A stretch of DNA of 64,000 nt from positions 13,163,884 to 13,227,883 of the forward strand of contig CM029650.1 in the NCBI GenBank assembly GCA_017311315.1. Direction: 5' to 3'. The notes under the pieces were generated by a model. It was not told where the DNA came from. It did no database searches and worked only from the letters and a program-made list of their open reading frames with translations. This document shows positions 20,408 to 30,103 of the stretch, piece by piece. A program made the position numbers and the translations under genes. Position 1 is the first letter of the stretch. The number at the start of each line of letters is the position of its first letter. This DNA comes from Dendrocalamus latiflorus. Its lineage: Eukaryota; Streptophyta; Magnoliopsida; Poales; Poaceae.

Positions 20408-22527
20408 TCCTCCCCTTCTTCAAGAAAAGCCGTCCTCGGCTTTTGATAGCCTGAAATTGTACTAAACAAAGAATACAATGTGTATGCATGGTATATGTAT
20501 TGGTCAGTTACACCCCTTCCGTCTTTCACATTATTATTACCTGGAGGTGTAGTAAGCAAAAAGAACAACACATATGCGTGGTATATGTATGAATCAATTA
20601 TTGTGTCATTCTCATTCTTACTGTTTTGCACAAACCAATTGATACTACAACAGCTATCAAATGCATACATTGCAATGTTTTCATTCACACCATTCTCCCT
20701 CCCATAAAAAAAAGTCGTCCTCGACTTTGAGAAGTACGTGGACAAGTCATTAATGGGCAAAACCAGATCAAACGGTTCAAATATGGAAGAGAAAATTTTA
20801 AGTGCCTTCCATGCTTCAACTGCGCTACTCTGATTATTTGTACATGATTGTTCATTGAAAGAGGAACAAGTAGGCACAAGAACTCTTTGTAAACAGCAAG
20901 CACTATTGTTAAACCTCATCTCCTTGTGGTCATGATATGGCACAAAAGTTTGTTTATCCAAAATATGCAAGTTCAATTCAGCAAGCTTATCACATGTAAT
21001 GCATATTCGGTAAACATAAAACTTGTCATCTACACCATAATCTCCCATCAAATTAAACTTATAGGTGTAGGCATAAACACTAACTAGTGATTTTAAACAT
21101 GAAATTTCAGCAAGATTCTCAACCACACTAGATAGTTCTCTAGGATCATCAAACATGATATAGTACAAAGAATCACTAGGAGATATTTGAGTAAGAACTT
21201 CCTTATGAGTAATCAATTCCACATTATGTAAATTGAGCAAAGAAATTTCAGAACATGGAATTTTCATTCGCACATATGAGTTCTCACAAGTACTCACCGT
21301 TTCACAATCAATTTCAACACCAATATTGTTACCTTTGTTGTTCTCCTCAGTTGATGTAGGTGTTGTGGGTATTAAATCATCTTGATGTAACAACGGAACA
21401 GCAAGTACTTCATCTTCAACCGTGGTTATCTCCTCATCTTTGACTTCCAATGATGCCGGTTGTTGAATGTTTAATTCCTCATCTTCAATTTCAACCTGCA
21501 CAATGTGAGAAACAACACTAGAAGTAGACATTAATGTGTTAGTTTCAAAATCAACCTCACTTTGTCTATCTTCTACTTCTCTCGTTTCTTTTGGTGTATC
21601 TCTCACACTCTCAATTTGGATGCTCTCAAACTCACATATGGTGGAATCACACAGCTCACTCTTTTTAACACTCTCACTCAATTTGGTTATGTGGCTCTCA
21701 TTCTCACATGGGTTTTGATGCATCTCAATTGTTGTACGTGTCATTGGGGCAGCACAAGATGTCTCCTTTACCGAAGGGAAAGTCCCTTGCTCGGTCATCT
21801 TCTCACATGACACACCAATAGCAGTATAAGAATTGAAGAATGGACTTGGATAGAACTGTGGTGTATGCCTCTCCAAAAGTCTCTTCTCCTGTTCAATAGC
21901 GCAATTCACAAGGTCATGCATGCTACAAAAATATTTACCATGAAGTGCAGTGGCAATCTCAAAATTCAAGCCTTCTTTGAAATATGCCTTTTCCCTTAAT
22001 GCACTTGTGACACCGGCACGACGCAATGCATGCTTCAACTCATAATAGTAATCTTGAACGTTATTACTCCCTTGGGTGATATTCTCCAGATGGTGAAGCA
22101 ATTCCTGTGCATAACAGGATGGTACAAACTCGCTTCTCATGAACGCCTTCAAATCTGACCAAGATTGAATGAGTTGTTTTCCAAATAGTTGTTGCCACCA
22201 ACTATAAGCATAGTCTTCAAACTCTCTAGTGGCACGCATCACCTCTTGGGATTTGGGGAGCTTCTGAAATCTAATCACTTTCTCCATTCGCCATTCCCAT
22301 TCAAGATACTCCTCTGGGTCATTACTGCCATAGAAAGGAACAAATGTATCTTCTTCTTGTTGTGGTCGAAGTGCCCGCACAATGTCATTCACGATGTTTG
22401 TTTGTAACACCTTCATTTGTTGATTGAGCTCAATACGAAGATCCTGCATATCCGCCTTGAGTTGTCCCTCCATTACAGTTTCTTGTGTAATGTACTTCTC
22501 AAGCAATGACGTTGGAAACGGTATCAT
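19906..22527 (-). CDS. Element E protein: gag joined to an unrecognised accessory region and an LTR-encoded tail (873 aa)
   Basis: One uninterrupted frame from the ATG at 22527. Residues 1-60 look like a helical gag N-terminus (LRIELNQQMKVLQTNIVNDIV). About 60-235 is the gag core: PEEYLEWEWRMEKVIRF, YAYSWWQQLFGK, SDLKAFMRSEFVPSCYAQELL and GSNNVQDYYYELKHAL. There is no zinc knuckle. About 265-410 is an acidic Glu/Ser/Thr linker. About 414-545 is a compact part shared with element I (IPCSEISLLNLHNVEL, YVYRICITCDKLAEL, LDKQTFVPYHDH). About 560-700 has a Cys-containing stretch (CCSINWFVQ) and two copies of a YIYHAY segment. From about 707 to 873 it is encoded by the 3' LTR and contains NDILPYAKFLFIIRFEYYDD. 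There are no enzyme motifs. The gag core gives a particle role by family knowledge; the rest has no function I can assign. Confidence 0.85.
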   Translation of the reverse strand: MIPFPTSLLEKYITQETVMEGQLKADMQDLRIELNQQMKVLQTNIVNDIVRALRPQQEEDTFVPFYGSNDPEEYLEWEWRMEKVIRFQKLPKSQEVMRATREFEDYAYSWWQQLFGKQLIQSWSDLKAFMRSEFVPSCYAQELLHHLENITQGSNNVQDYYYELKHALRRAGVTSALREKAYFKEGLNFEIATALHGKYFCSMHDLVNCAIEQEKRLLERHTPQFYPSPFFNSYTAIGVSCEKMTEQGTFPSVKETSCAAPMTRTTIEMHQNPCENESHITKLSESVKKSELCDSTICEFESIQIESVRDTPKETREVEDRQSEVDFETNTLMSTSSVVSHIVQVEIEDEELNIQQPASLEVKDEEITTVEDEVLAVPLLHQDDLIPTTPTSTEENNKGNNIGVEIDCETVSTCENSYVRMKIPCSEISLLNLHNVELITHKEVLTQISPSDSLYYIMFDDPRELSSVVENLAEISCLKSLVSVYAYTYKFNLMGDYGVDDKFYVYRICITCDKLAELNLHILDKQTFVPYHDHKEMRFNNSACCLQRVLVPTCSSFNEQSCTNNQSSAVEAWKALKIFSSIFEPFDLVLPINDLSTYFSKSRTTFFYGRENGVNENIAMYAFDSCCSINWFVQNSKNENDTIIDSYIYHAYVLFFLLTTPPGNNNVKDGRGVTDQYIYHAYTLYSLFSTISGYQKPRTAFLEEGEDDVDTDMISTFQSNTLFHWKEVLSRIKYCQVNLFLNDFLSIRGNDILPYAKFLFIIRFEYYDDSGAKTMEKLKEVNRIYYQEQKAQSPWEWKGESQAAHVVDQGGKKPMQWESKREEPKDLNHKFWIRFSSQIQTSHVLNPIQTRIQLRIQLGLGSGQPDRQLLKRP
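20408..20422 (-). promoter_or_regulatory. Polypurine tract of element E
   Basis: The minus strand reads GAAGAAGGGGAGGA directly before the 3' LTR. It primes plus-strand DNA synthesis in this element class. It also lies inside the open frame, encoding LEEGEDD. Confidence 0.9.
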
Positions 22528-23794
22528 AGTTTTCTTCTCCTCCTGTCATGGTTAATAGCAAAAAGAAGACACAAAAGCCACAAATATATGGGTAATATGT
22601 GGAGTCACTCAATCTCACTTTTCCTCAACCAAGTAAAGTTCTTAACTTTCCGAAGTGAATTGAGACAAAAAGAAACTTACACTTGGTGGTGGTTACAATA
22701 ACAAGTGATGATCAAGCGGATTTAAAAGTGACTCACAATTGCACGGCAAAGGATATTTTGTGGAACTTGGTTAGGAAGTATTTATCCTACACGATCTGAA
22801 TTTCACGATGTTGTAAAATTAAGTAATAATCCAATCTAGAAAATATTGCCTATGTGCTGATCCAGAAGATATAAGTGAAATGTATGAACGCACACGCAAA
22901 GGTCAATGTGACTCAATGCAACAAAGGATTGAGCTAGATGGAAACAAATAGGAACAATAGCTCGTTTGCATCAAGTACTAGGAGAGACGCTAGCCAATTG
23001 CAATAACAAGAACAGAGGGCACAAGATTGCTCAAATCACTCACCCAAATAGGAGCTAGAACCACTCACCCAATCAGCCTTCTCTCTCTTTTTTTTCCTCT
23101 CTTTGTTTTTTGCTCACCTCTTTTTTTTTTTGCTACCTTGCCAATCACCCAAATATGTTCAACTCACTGTTCTGAGTCTATTAAGGTATATGGGTCACAA
23201 ACTTTTGTGGAAGGTAAGGATATCTCTCTCTCTAAACTTTGAATTTTTTTTTAATCGGCCGGAGTGGTGATGCACAAGCCCAATATTCAGCTATGAGTAT
23301 TCAGGAGCAGCCCTCAATGCAATATCAATGACTAGTCTCAAGTATTCAAAGGATATAAGTGAAGCTCGTATGTGTGGTGTTTGGCCGTATGGTGTTCAAG
23401 GAAGCAAACGCGAACACTAACACCTCCTTAGAGTTGGTTTCGGATGGCAACTTGCAAACGGATTCGAAAGTGGACAGCTAGCCAAAACCGACTTGGATTC
23501 TAGAGTTGTACTCAGATTGATCTGAGAGGAGTTATGGATACGGACTCAACTTCAAGAGTAAATTGAATCTACCTTTTTTTTGTTTTATGGGGACACAAGA
23601 TCAAGTTACGCGAAGGAACACAAAGATCAGCACGTAAACAAAATTTCTAATGGATCAAGACTTAATAAAACTCACGACAATAGCAGATGCAAAACTAGGG
23701 TTTGGATTTTTTTTTTGTGTTTTTGGTTTATGGACTATAGGACAGCAAGTAATAACTGAAATTTAAAGGGATAAGATCCTACCGAGTAAACCGC
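22528..23794 (-). other. Leader (5' UTR) of element E
   Basis: About 1.27 kb of non-coding leader. It holds T/C-rich runs (about 23070-23130 on plus) and a TCTCTCTCTC run near 23222-23232. It matches the leaders of C (36240-36860) and of the pieces at 9226-9782 and 18601-19020. The packaging signal is expected here but cannot be pinpointed. Confidence 0.8.
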
Positions 23795-23806
23795 GCTCTG
23801 ATACCA
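23795..23806 (-). promoter_or_regulatory. Primer-binding site of element E
   Basis: The minus strand reads TGGTATCAGAGC, three bases inside the 5' LTR. It is an exact match to the plant iMet-tRNA type site. Confidence 0.95.
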
Positions 23807-23809
23807 AGA

Positions 23810-24866
23810 TGATACGGGGTCGCCCGATCTTCTCGACGTAGGATGGATACTCACGGGAGTCTTGATGAATCGTAATGATCCTCCAATGCCAATGCAAGGG
23901 ACGAACACTCTTTAATCCGCCAAAACACACTCATGTTGATTTCGCCGACCACCAAGCAAAGATCAATCGTGCACCCAATTCCCAACGGAAAGGCTGAACG
24001 ATCTTGATTGAAGAGAACGCTCCTAATTCCCTATGGAACTTCGGCAGCAATGCTAAACTCGAACAAACTTTAGTAGATTGATTTTTCTCCAACGTGGTCT
24101 AAGCCCTAAAGGCTGCCATTACAAGGCTTATATAGCCCCTTGGGACATCCATATGGTCCCCAAACCAATTACAACTCAACACTATATGGTTTTAGATACG
24201 AACTCTCACAAAAAGGAAACTACAGTTTTCAGCCGTCATATTGTTTCGGTTATAACTTTTTATCCGTGACTAATTTGAAGGTGGAACCAGATCCATTGCG
24301 TAGCCCTTGAAATTATCTTTCCAACGAGTACAAGAACACCTGAATCGGACTCCGTTTGTGAAAGTTATGGCCTTTTTAGTAACTGCCTGTCAGGCTGTCC
24401 CGAACCGAGTCCGAGTTGAATCCTGAGTTGAATCCGAGTTTGAATTGGGTTGAGCACGTGGGAAGTCTGAATTTGGCTTGAAAATCTTATCCAAAACTTG
24501 TGGTTTAAGTCCTTGGGCTCCTCCCTTTTGCTCTCCCACTGCATGGGCTTCTTTCCTCCTTGATCAACTACATGGGCTGCTTGGTTTTCTCCTTTCCATT
24601 CCCATGGGCTTTGAGCTTTTTGTTCTTGGTAGTAAATACGATTAACCTCCTTGAGCTTCTCCATTGTTTTGGCCCCGGAATCATCATAATATTTAAACCT
24701 AATAATAAACAAGAATTTGGCATAAGGTAGTATATCGTTCCCACGAATAGAAAGAAAGTCATTAAGAAACAAATTCACCTGACAATATTTAATGCGGCTC
24801 AATACTTCTTTCCAATGAAATAATGTATTTGATTGAAAAGTACTAATCATGTCTGTATCCACATCA
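23810..24866 (-). repeat. 5' LTR of element E (L2 family, 1057 bp)
   Basis: In minus orientation it starts TGATGTGGATACAGAC at 24866 and ends GACCCCGTATCA at 23810. A TATATAAG box is at 24128-24135. It is the same length as the 3' LTR, with no indels. Confidence 0.96.
24128..24135 (-). promoter_or_regulatory. TATA box of the element E 5' LTR
   Basis: The minus strand reads TATATAAG, with GCC following, as in other L2 LTRs (for example 16186-16193). It is the likely start region of genomic RNA transcription. Confidence 0.6.
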
Positions 24867-27044
24867 GTAGCTCATGAACTTGACGTCACGATCTGAAACA
24901 ATGGTTCGTGGCATTCCATGCAATCTCACAATCTCCCTGAAAAACAAGTCAGCTACATGCGACGCATCGTCGCTCTTATGACAGGGAATAAAATGTGCCA
25001 TTTTAGAGAACCTATCCACAACAACAAAGACTGAATCCCTTCCCCTCTTGGTCCTAGGCAGTCCTAATACAAAATCCATACTAATATCTTCCCAAGGAGT
25101 ACTAGGAACAGGAAGTGGAGTATACAAACCATGTGGATTGAGTTTTGACTTTGCCTTATGACATGTGATGCATCTTTGAACGAACCTCTCAACGTCTCGC
25201 CTCATTTTTGGCTAATAGAAGTGATCAGCCAACATCATGTAAGTCTTCTCTCTCCCAAAATGCCCCATCAATCCTCCTGCATGAGATTCCTGCAACAATA
25301 ACAAACGCACCGAGGACTTCGGGACACATAGCTTATTCATGCGAAAGAGGAAACCATCATTAATATGAAACTTATCCCACCCTTTCCCATCTTTGCAATT
25401 AGAATATGGAGCTGCAAATTCATGATCGGAAGCATATAAATCTTTCAAACATTCTAACCCTGGTACCTTTACCTCCAACTGAGTCAAAAGCACATGTTTT
25501 CATGACAATGCATCAGCTACCACATTCTCTTTGCCTTTCTTATATTTAATAATGTATGGAAAGGTCTTAATGAATTCTACCCACTTAGCATGTTGACGAT
25601 TCAATTTCGCTTGGCCCTTTAAGTATTTCAAAGATTTATGATCAGAATGTATTATGAATTCCTTAGGTCAAAGATAATGTTGCCAAGTTTCCAACACACG
25701 CACAAGAGCATATAATTCTTTATCATAAACAGGATAATTCAATTGTGCACCATGAAGTTTCTCACTGAAATATGCAACATGTTTTCTTTCTTGGATCAAA
25801 ACACCACCAATACCTATTCCACTAGCATCACATTCAATCTCAAAAGTTTTTGTGAAATCAGGTAAAGCAAGCAATGGTGCTTCAATCAAACACTTTTTTA
25901 ATTCAGCAAAAGCATTGTTTTGTTTTTCTCCCCACTCAAAAATCACCCCCTTTTTAGTTAATTCATTTAATGGGGCAGCAATGGTGCTAAAGTCTTTCAC
26001 AAATCGCCGATAAAAGCTAGCAAGCCCATGGAAGCTACGAATTTGACTAACATTCACACGAATTGGCCAATTTCTAATAGCTTCAATTTTAGATTCATCC
26101 ACTTCAATTCCATGAGCTTAAACAACATAGCCTAGAAACACAACCTTACTAGTGCAAAAAGTACACTTCTCAAGATTGGCGTACAAGCGTTCTTTCCTAA
26201 GCACTTCTAGCACTTGTTTAATGTGTTCAACATGATCATCCAAACAGCGGCTATATATGAGAATATCATCAAAGTAAACTACCACAAATTTTTCAATGAA
26301 GTGTCTCAAAACATGGTTCATTAAGCGCATGAATGTACTAGGAGCGTTGGACAATCCAAAAGGCATCACTAACCATTCATACAAGCCAAATTTTGTTTTA
26401 AAAGCAGTTTTCCATTCATCACCATGTTTCATTCTTATTTGAAGGTAGCCACTACGCAAGTCAATCTTAGAAAATATAGTAGAACCACTTAACTCATCAA
26501 GCATATCATCTAACCTAGGAATAGGATGACGATAGCGAACAGTTATGTTGTTAATAGCTCTACAGTCTATGCACATTCTCCAAGTACCATCTTTCTTAGG
26601 AACATGAATAACAGGAACGGCACAAGGACTAAGACTCTCACGTACGTACCCTTTGTCCAAAAGTGCTTGCACTTGGCGCAGAATCTCCTTTGTTTCTTCT
26701 GGATTTGTGCGGTACGGTGGCCGGTTGGGAAGAGCGGCTCCTGGGACTAAGTCAATTTGATGCTCAATGCCTCGAATAGGTGGTAGACCCACGGGCACCT
26801 CCTCCGGAAACACATCGTCATAAGCCTGCAAAACTTGAGAAACAGCACTTGGAAGAGATGTTAAATCATTAGTAGAAAGCAATGCATCCTTGTACAGCAA
26901 TACAAGGTGCATCAAAGCGGGATCTTCTTTCATCTCTTTTAGATAAGATTTGGTGGCTATCATGACTAAGTTTTTCTCTCCCTCAATCTTGCTTTTATCT
27001 CTCGGTTTTGGTTTGTGGCTCTCACTCACCTTTTGTGGAATCAC
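24867..27044 (-). pseudogene. pol of element D: reverse transcriptase, RNaseH and integrase N-terminal part
   Basis: RT is open from 27044 to 26118, with YRTNPEETKEI, VPKKDGTWRMCIDCRAINN, LVMPFGLSNAPSTFMRL and the catalytic VVVYFDDILIYS. Stops follow at 26116-26118 (after LGYVV), 25666-25668 (after TWQHYL, Trp to stop), about 25500 (after ADALS) and 25210-25212 (after ADHFY, Trp to stop). RNaseH shows ECDASGIGIGG and DKELYALV. Integrase shows ESHAGGLMGHFGREK, CITCHKAKS, SMDFVLGLPRTKRGRDS and SDRDVKFMSY, and is then interrupted by E. Two of the stops are TGG to TGA/TAG changes, which fit G-to-A or C-to-T decay of methylated DNA. The enzyme is inactive. Confidence 0.92.
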
Positions 27045-29001
27045 ACTCTTTGTTCTCTCCCTTTCTCACTCTCAACTTGCACTTCAACCTTTTGTACATT
27101 ATCATTTACAATTTGGGAAGGAGTTAACGGTCGCAGCACCACTTGTTTGTTGTTGCACCAAAACTTGTATTGATTAGTTCTTCCATCATGAAGCACAGCG
27201 CGATCATATTGCCATGGCCTTCCTAGTAGCAAGTGACATACATCCATAGGCACCACATTACACTCCACCGTATCACGATAACTGCCAATTTCAAATTCAA
27301 CATCCACGGTGTATCCCACATTCAATGAGCCTTTCTCATGCAACCACTGAATCTGATATGGGTGTGGGTGTTTCTTGTACTTCAACCCAATTTTGTTGCA
27401 AAGCTCCTTGCTAGCCAAATTATGACAACTCCCACCATCAATGATTACCTTGCAAAATTTACCATCCTTGCTAACTTGAGCTCTTGTATGGAATAAATTG
27501 CAGCGCTGTTCATGGGAAGGCTTTGGTTGCACACTCAACACCGTCGGCGCACACACAAGTATAGGACCAACACCGGGATCACAATACTCTATGTCTTGCT
27601 CCTCCTCATGTGCATCATCATATGTCCCTAAATCAGCATGGTGATCATTCTCTTCTTCACTTGCAGAATCATATTCCCCATTCTCTAATATCAACATCGC
27701 CTTGTTATTTGGGCAATCCTTTTGCATATGACCACGACCAAGGCACTTGAAGCATTGTATGCCGCTACTCTTCGCTGTAGAACCCACAGAAGAAGCACCA
27801 CTATATGCTGGATTTAATGGCTTCCTTGTACTTGGAGTGGCTTCTTCCTTCTTGCTAGATGATGGGCGAAAACTTGAACCGCCATTTGGAGCTGTTCTTT
27901 GGCTTATTTGTGATTTGGAACCATGTCTTCCTCCGCTGCACGGTGTACGGGCAGCAAAGGACGTTGATCTTGCAAACTTAGCATCCTCTTGCAATTGTCG
28001 TTCTGCCTTTGTAGCTTGATGCACTAACTCATAAAGATTATTATAGGGCTGAAAATTGACAATTCTTTTGACTTGATGGTTCAAACCTGAAAGGAAGCGT
28101 GCCATGGTTTGCTATTCTTGTTCTTGCACCTTGGCTCGAATCATGGCTAACTCCATCTCCTTGTAGTACTCCTCCACAGAATGTGCTCCCTGCTTCATAT
28201 TCTGCAATTTATCAAATAGATCACGTTTGTAATGACGAGGAACAAAACGGGCTCTCATTTCTCACTTCATCTCTTGCCATGATGCAATAGGGACTTCTCC
28301 ATTCTCAGCTCTTTGAGTAATGACTTGTTCCCACCAATCCAAAGCATAGCCTTCAAATTCAAGTGATGCCAACTGTATCTTTCTCTCATCCGTATAGTGA
28401 TGCATACGGAATATTTTGTCAACCTTCAATTCCCAAGTAAGATACTCCTCGGGATCAGTTCCCCCAACAAACTTGGGCATGGAAAACTTGAGCTTGCCCA
28501 ATCCATCATCTTCATTGCGTAGACGATGACAATGGTCATTGTTAGCAAGGCAAAATCACCATCCCATTCCATCACATGTGCAGCACCACCACGGCCTCCA
28601 CCTAGGCCTTGGCCACGCCCTCCTCCTAGTCCTCCGAGCTGTGGTGGACGCACCACGTTGGCCACAACTCTGTGTTGCGGTGCAGGAGGTACATGCGCAG
28701 CAGCTTCTCCTCCTTGAACACTTGCTTCATCGCCTCCATTGCGAGCTTGTATGAGCCTAGTGAGGGTTCCAATGTCCTCCCGCAATTGGCGCATATTTTC
28801 ATCAGCTTGTATCTCCATATTTTGCATCTCCCTTGCAATTTGATCAGCAAAAGCATCATGCTTCTCATGGAGTTGATCGAGTCCTTGGCGTAGCTCACGT
28901 TGAAAGTGTTCACGGAGTGCTCCAAATTGATATTGCTTGACGAATGCCTGAGTTTCATTTGTCTCACCACTCTCATCATGGTGTTCTCCTTCTCCTGACA
29001 T
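27041..29001 (-). pseudogene. gag, zinc knuckle and protease of element D
   Basis: gag starts at 29001 (MSGEGEHHDESG), with a helical N-terminus and a Gly/Arg-rich stretch (GGLGGGRGQGLGGGRGG). A frameshift near 28545 precedes the core (LGKLKFSMPKFVGG, PEEYLTWELKVDKIF, DWWEQV). Stops fall at 28262 (after QEMK) and about 28113. From 28105 the frame is open to 27041: MARFLSGL, then zinc knuckle CFKCLGRGHMQKDC, then protease KVIIDGGSCHNLAS and LLLGRPWQYDRA. A further frameshift at about 27041 separates it from pol. The protease has DGG where most retropepsins have D(S/T)G; A and B share this, so it is a family feature. Confidence 0.9.
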
Positions 29002-29404
29002 GGTTAGCTATGCAAGAAACAAATAGCTATGTAGAATAATGCTTTATGGAAATCACTCGATCTCACTGTTTTCTCTCCCAAGTAAAGTTCTTACCCTTTC
29101 GAAGTGAATTAAAGCCAATAAAAACTTACACCTGGTAGAAGTGACAACAGCACAGTGATGATCAAGCGAATTCTTGATATGAAAGTGTTCACTACTTGCA
29201 CAACAACGGTTATATGGTGGAGCTTGGTATGAAAGTGTATATCCTAGCAATCTGAAATTCTTGATGTTGTAAAGTTAAGTAATAATCCAAGCTAGAACAC
29301 TTTGCCTAAGTGCTGATCCAAAAGATTTAAGTGAAGTATATGAACGCACACGCAAAGATCAATGTGACTTGATGCAAACAAAGGAATGAGCTAACTAGAG
29401 GCAA

Positions 29405-30103
29405 TCTGAAATTTAGGAGTCTGGAAAATGTGAATATGGCATCCTTTTTTGACCCGCGTAAGTCTGGAAAATTTGGAGATTTCAGATCCGCGTAAGCCTC
29501 CAGGCACATACGCGGCAACTTCGACCCCAAAAAACGTCGTTTAGGCCCTCAAAACGGGTCCTCAAACCGAGGAAAATCAAGTTTCTCAGAATTTGCTCAA
29601 AATTGACAGGAACCTTCTACAAGTGATTCTAAGGTTCCCCGTGCAGACGGCATCCTTTTTCAAACTCCTGAACTCCGTGTGCAACGTCATCTAGTTTCTT
29701 TCTACGCGGTGTACTCGTTTGTGTTCTAGGGTCGCGTCTCTAGTACGGTCTCGCCTAGGGCCAGCACCAACCGGCGTTGAACGATTTTTCAACTTGCTTT
29801 AACTAATGTGGTTCTAGTTATCCTTTGTTCTCTCTCAGCCCACCTATAGCTCCACAGATTTGGCTACCACCTCACAGGGACTAAGGACCGAGGCAGCGAT
29901 ACACCCAATTTCCAGGAGATATTGTCTTGTCTTGCCGGCTGCCATCACCTCCTGCTCGCTGTGGTAAGAACTTGTAAGAGCTTGACAGAACAGGTTGAGA
30001 GTGTGCGACTTGAATTAATCACATCCCAGTAGTTGAGAGGGCATAACTTGCAATTTTATTATTTTTTTTCTCTTGTTGGTTTGTTTCTTGTGTTCTTCTA
30101 ACA
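29405..30103 (+). other. Partial leader of element B
   Basis: Non-coding. It matches the inverted A leader, with landmarks GATTTCAGATCCGCGTAAG, CACATACGCGGCA and ACGTCGTTTAGG. The gag start at 30104 is placed by homology with A (MSGEP). Confidence 0.8.

Larger units (their letters stand above)
19351..24866 (-). mobile_element. Element E: intact young non-autonomous gypsy element, 5516 bp, TSD GTAGC
   Basis: Two 1057-bp LTRs (23810-24866 and 19351-20407), a primer site, leader, one open frame and a polypurine tract are all present. Perfect GTAGC duplications lie at 19346-19350 and 24867-24871. By eye the LTRs differ at about 6 sites (0.6 percent), mostly transitions. With the commonly used grass rate of 1.3e-8 per site per year this gives roughly 0.2 million years. 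There is no protease, RT or integrase, so it must borrow enzymes in trans. It resembles the non-autonomous class with terminal repeats and only a gag gene. Confidence 0.95.
19036..29404 (-). mobile_element. Element D: broken autonomous gypsy element with element E nested in its integrase
   Basis: D occupies 29404 to 24867 and 19350 to 19036 on minus, interrupted by E. Order: leader (29404-29002), gag, zinc knuckle, protease, RT, RNaseH and integrase. Both LTRs are missing. The 5' leader is fused at 29404 to the inverted leader of B, and the 3' end is cut in the integrase C-terminal region. The coding part has at least seven in-frame stops or frameshifts. Confidence 0.88.
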
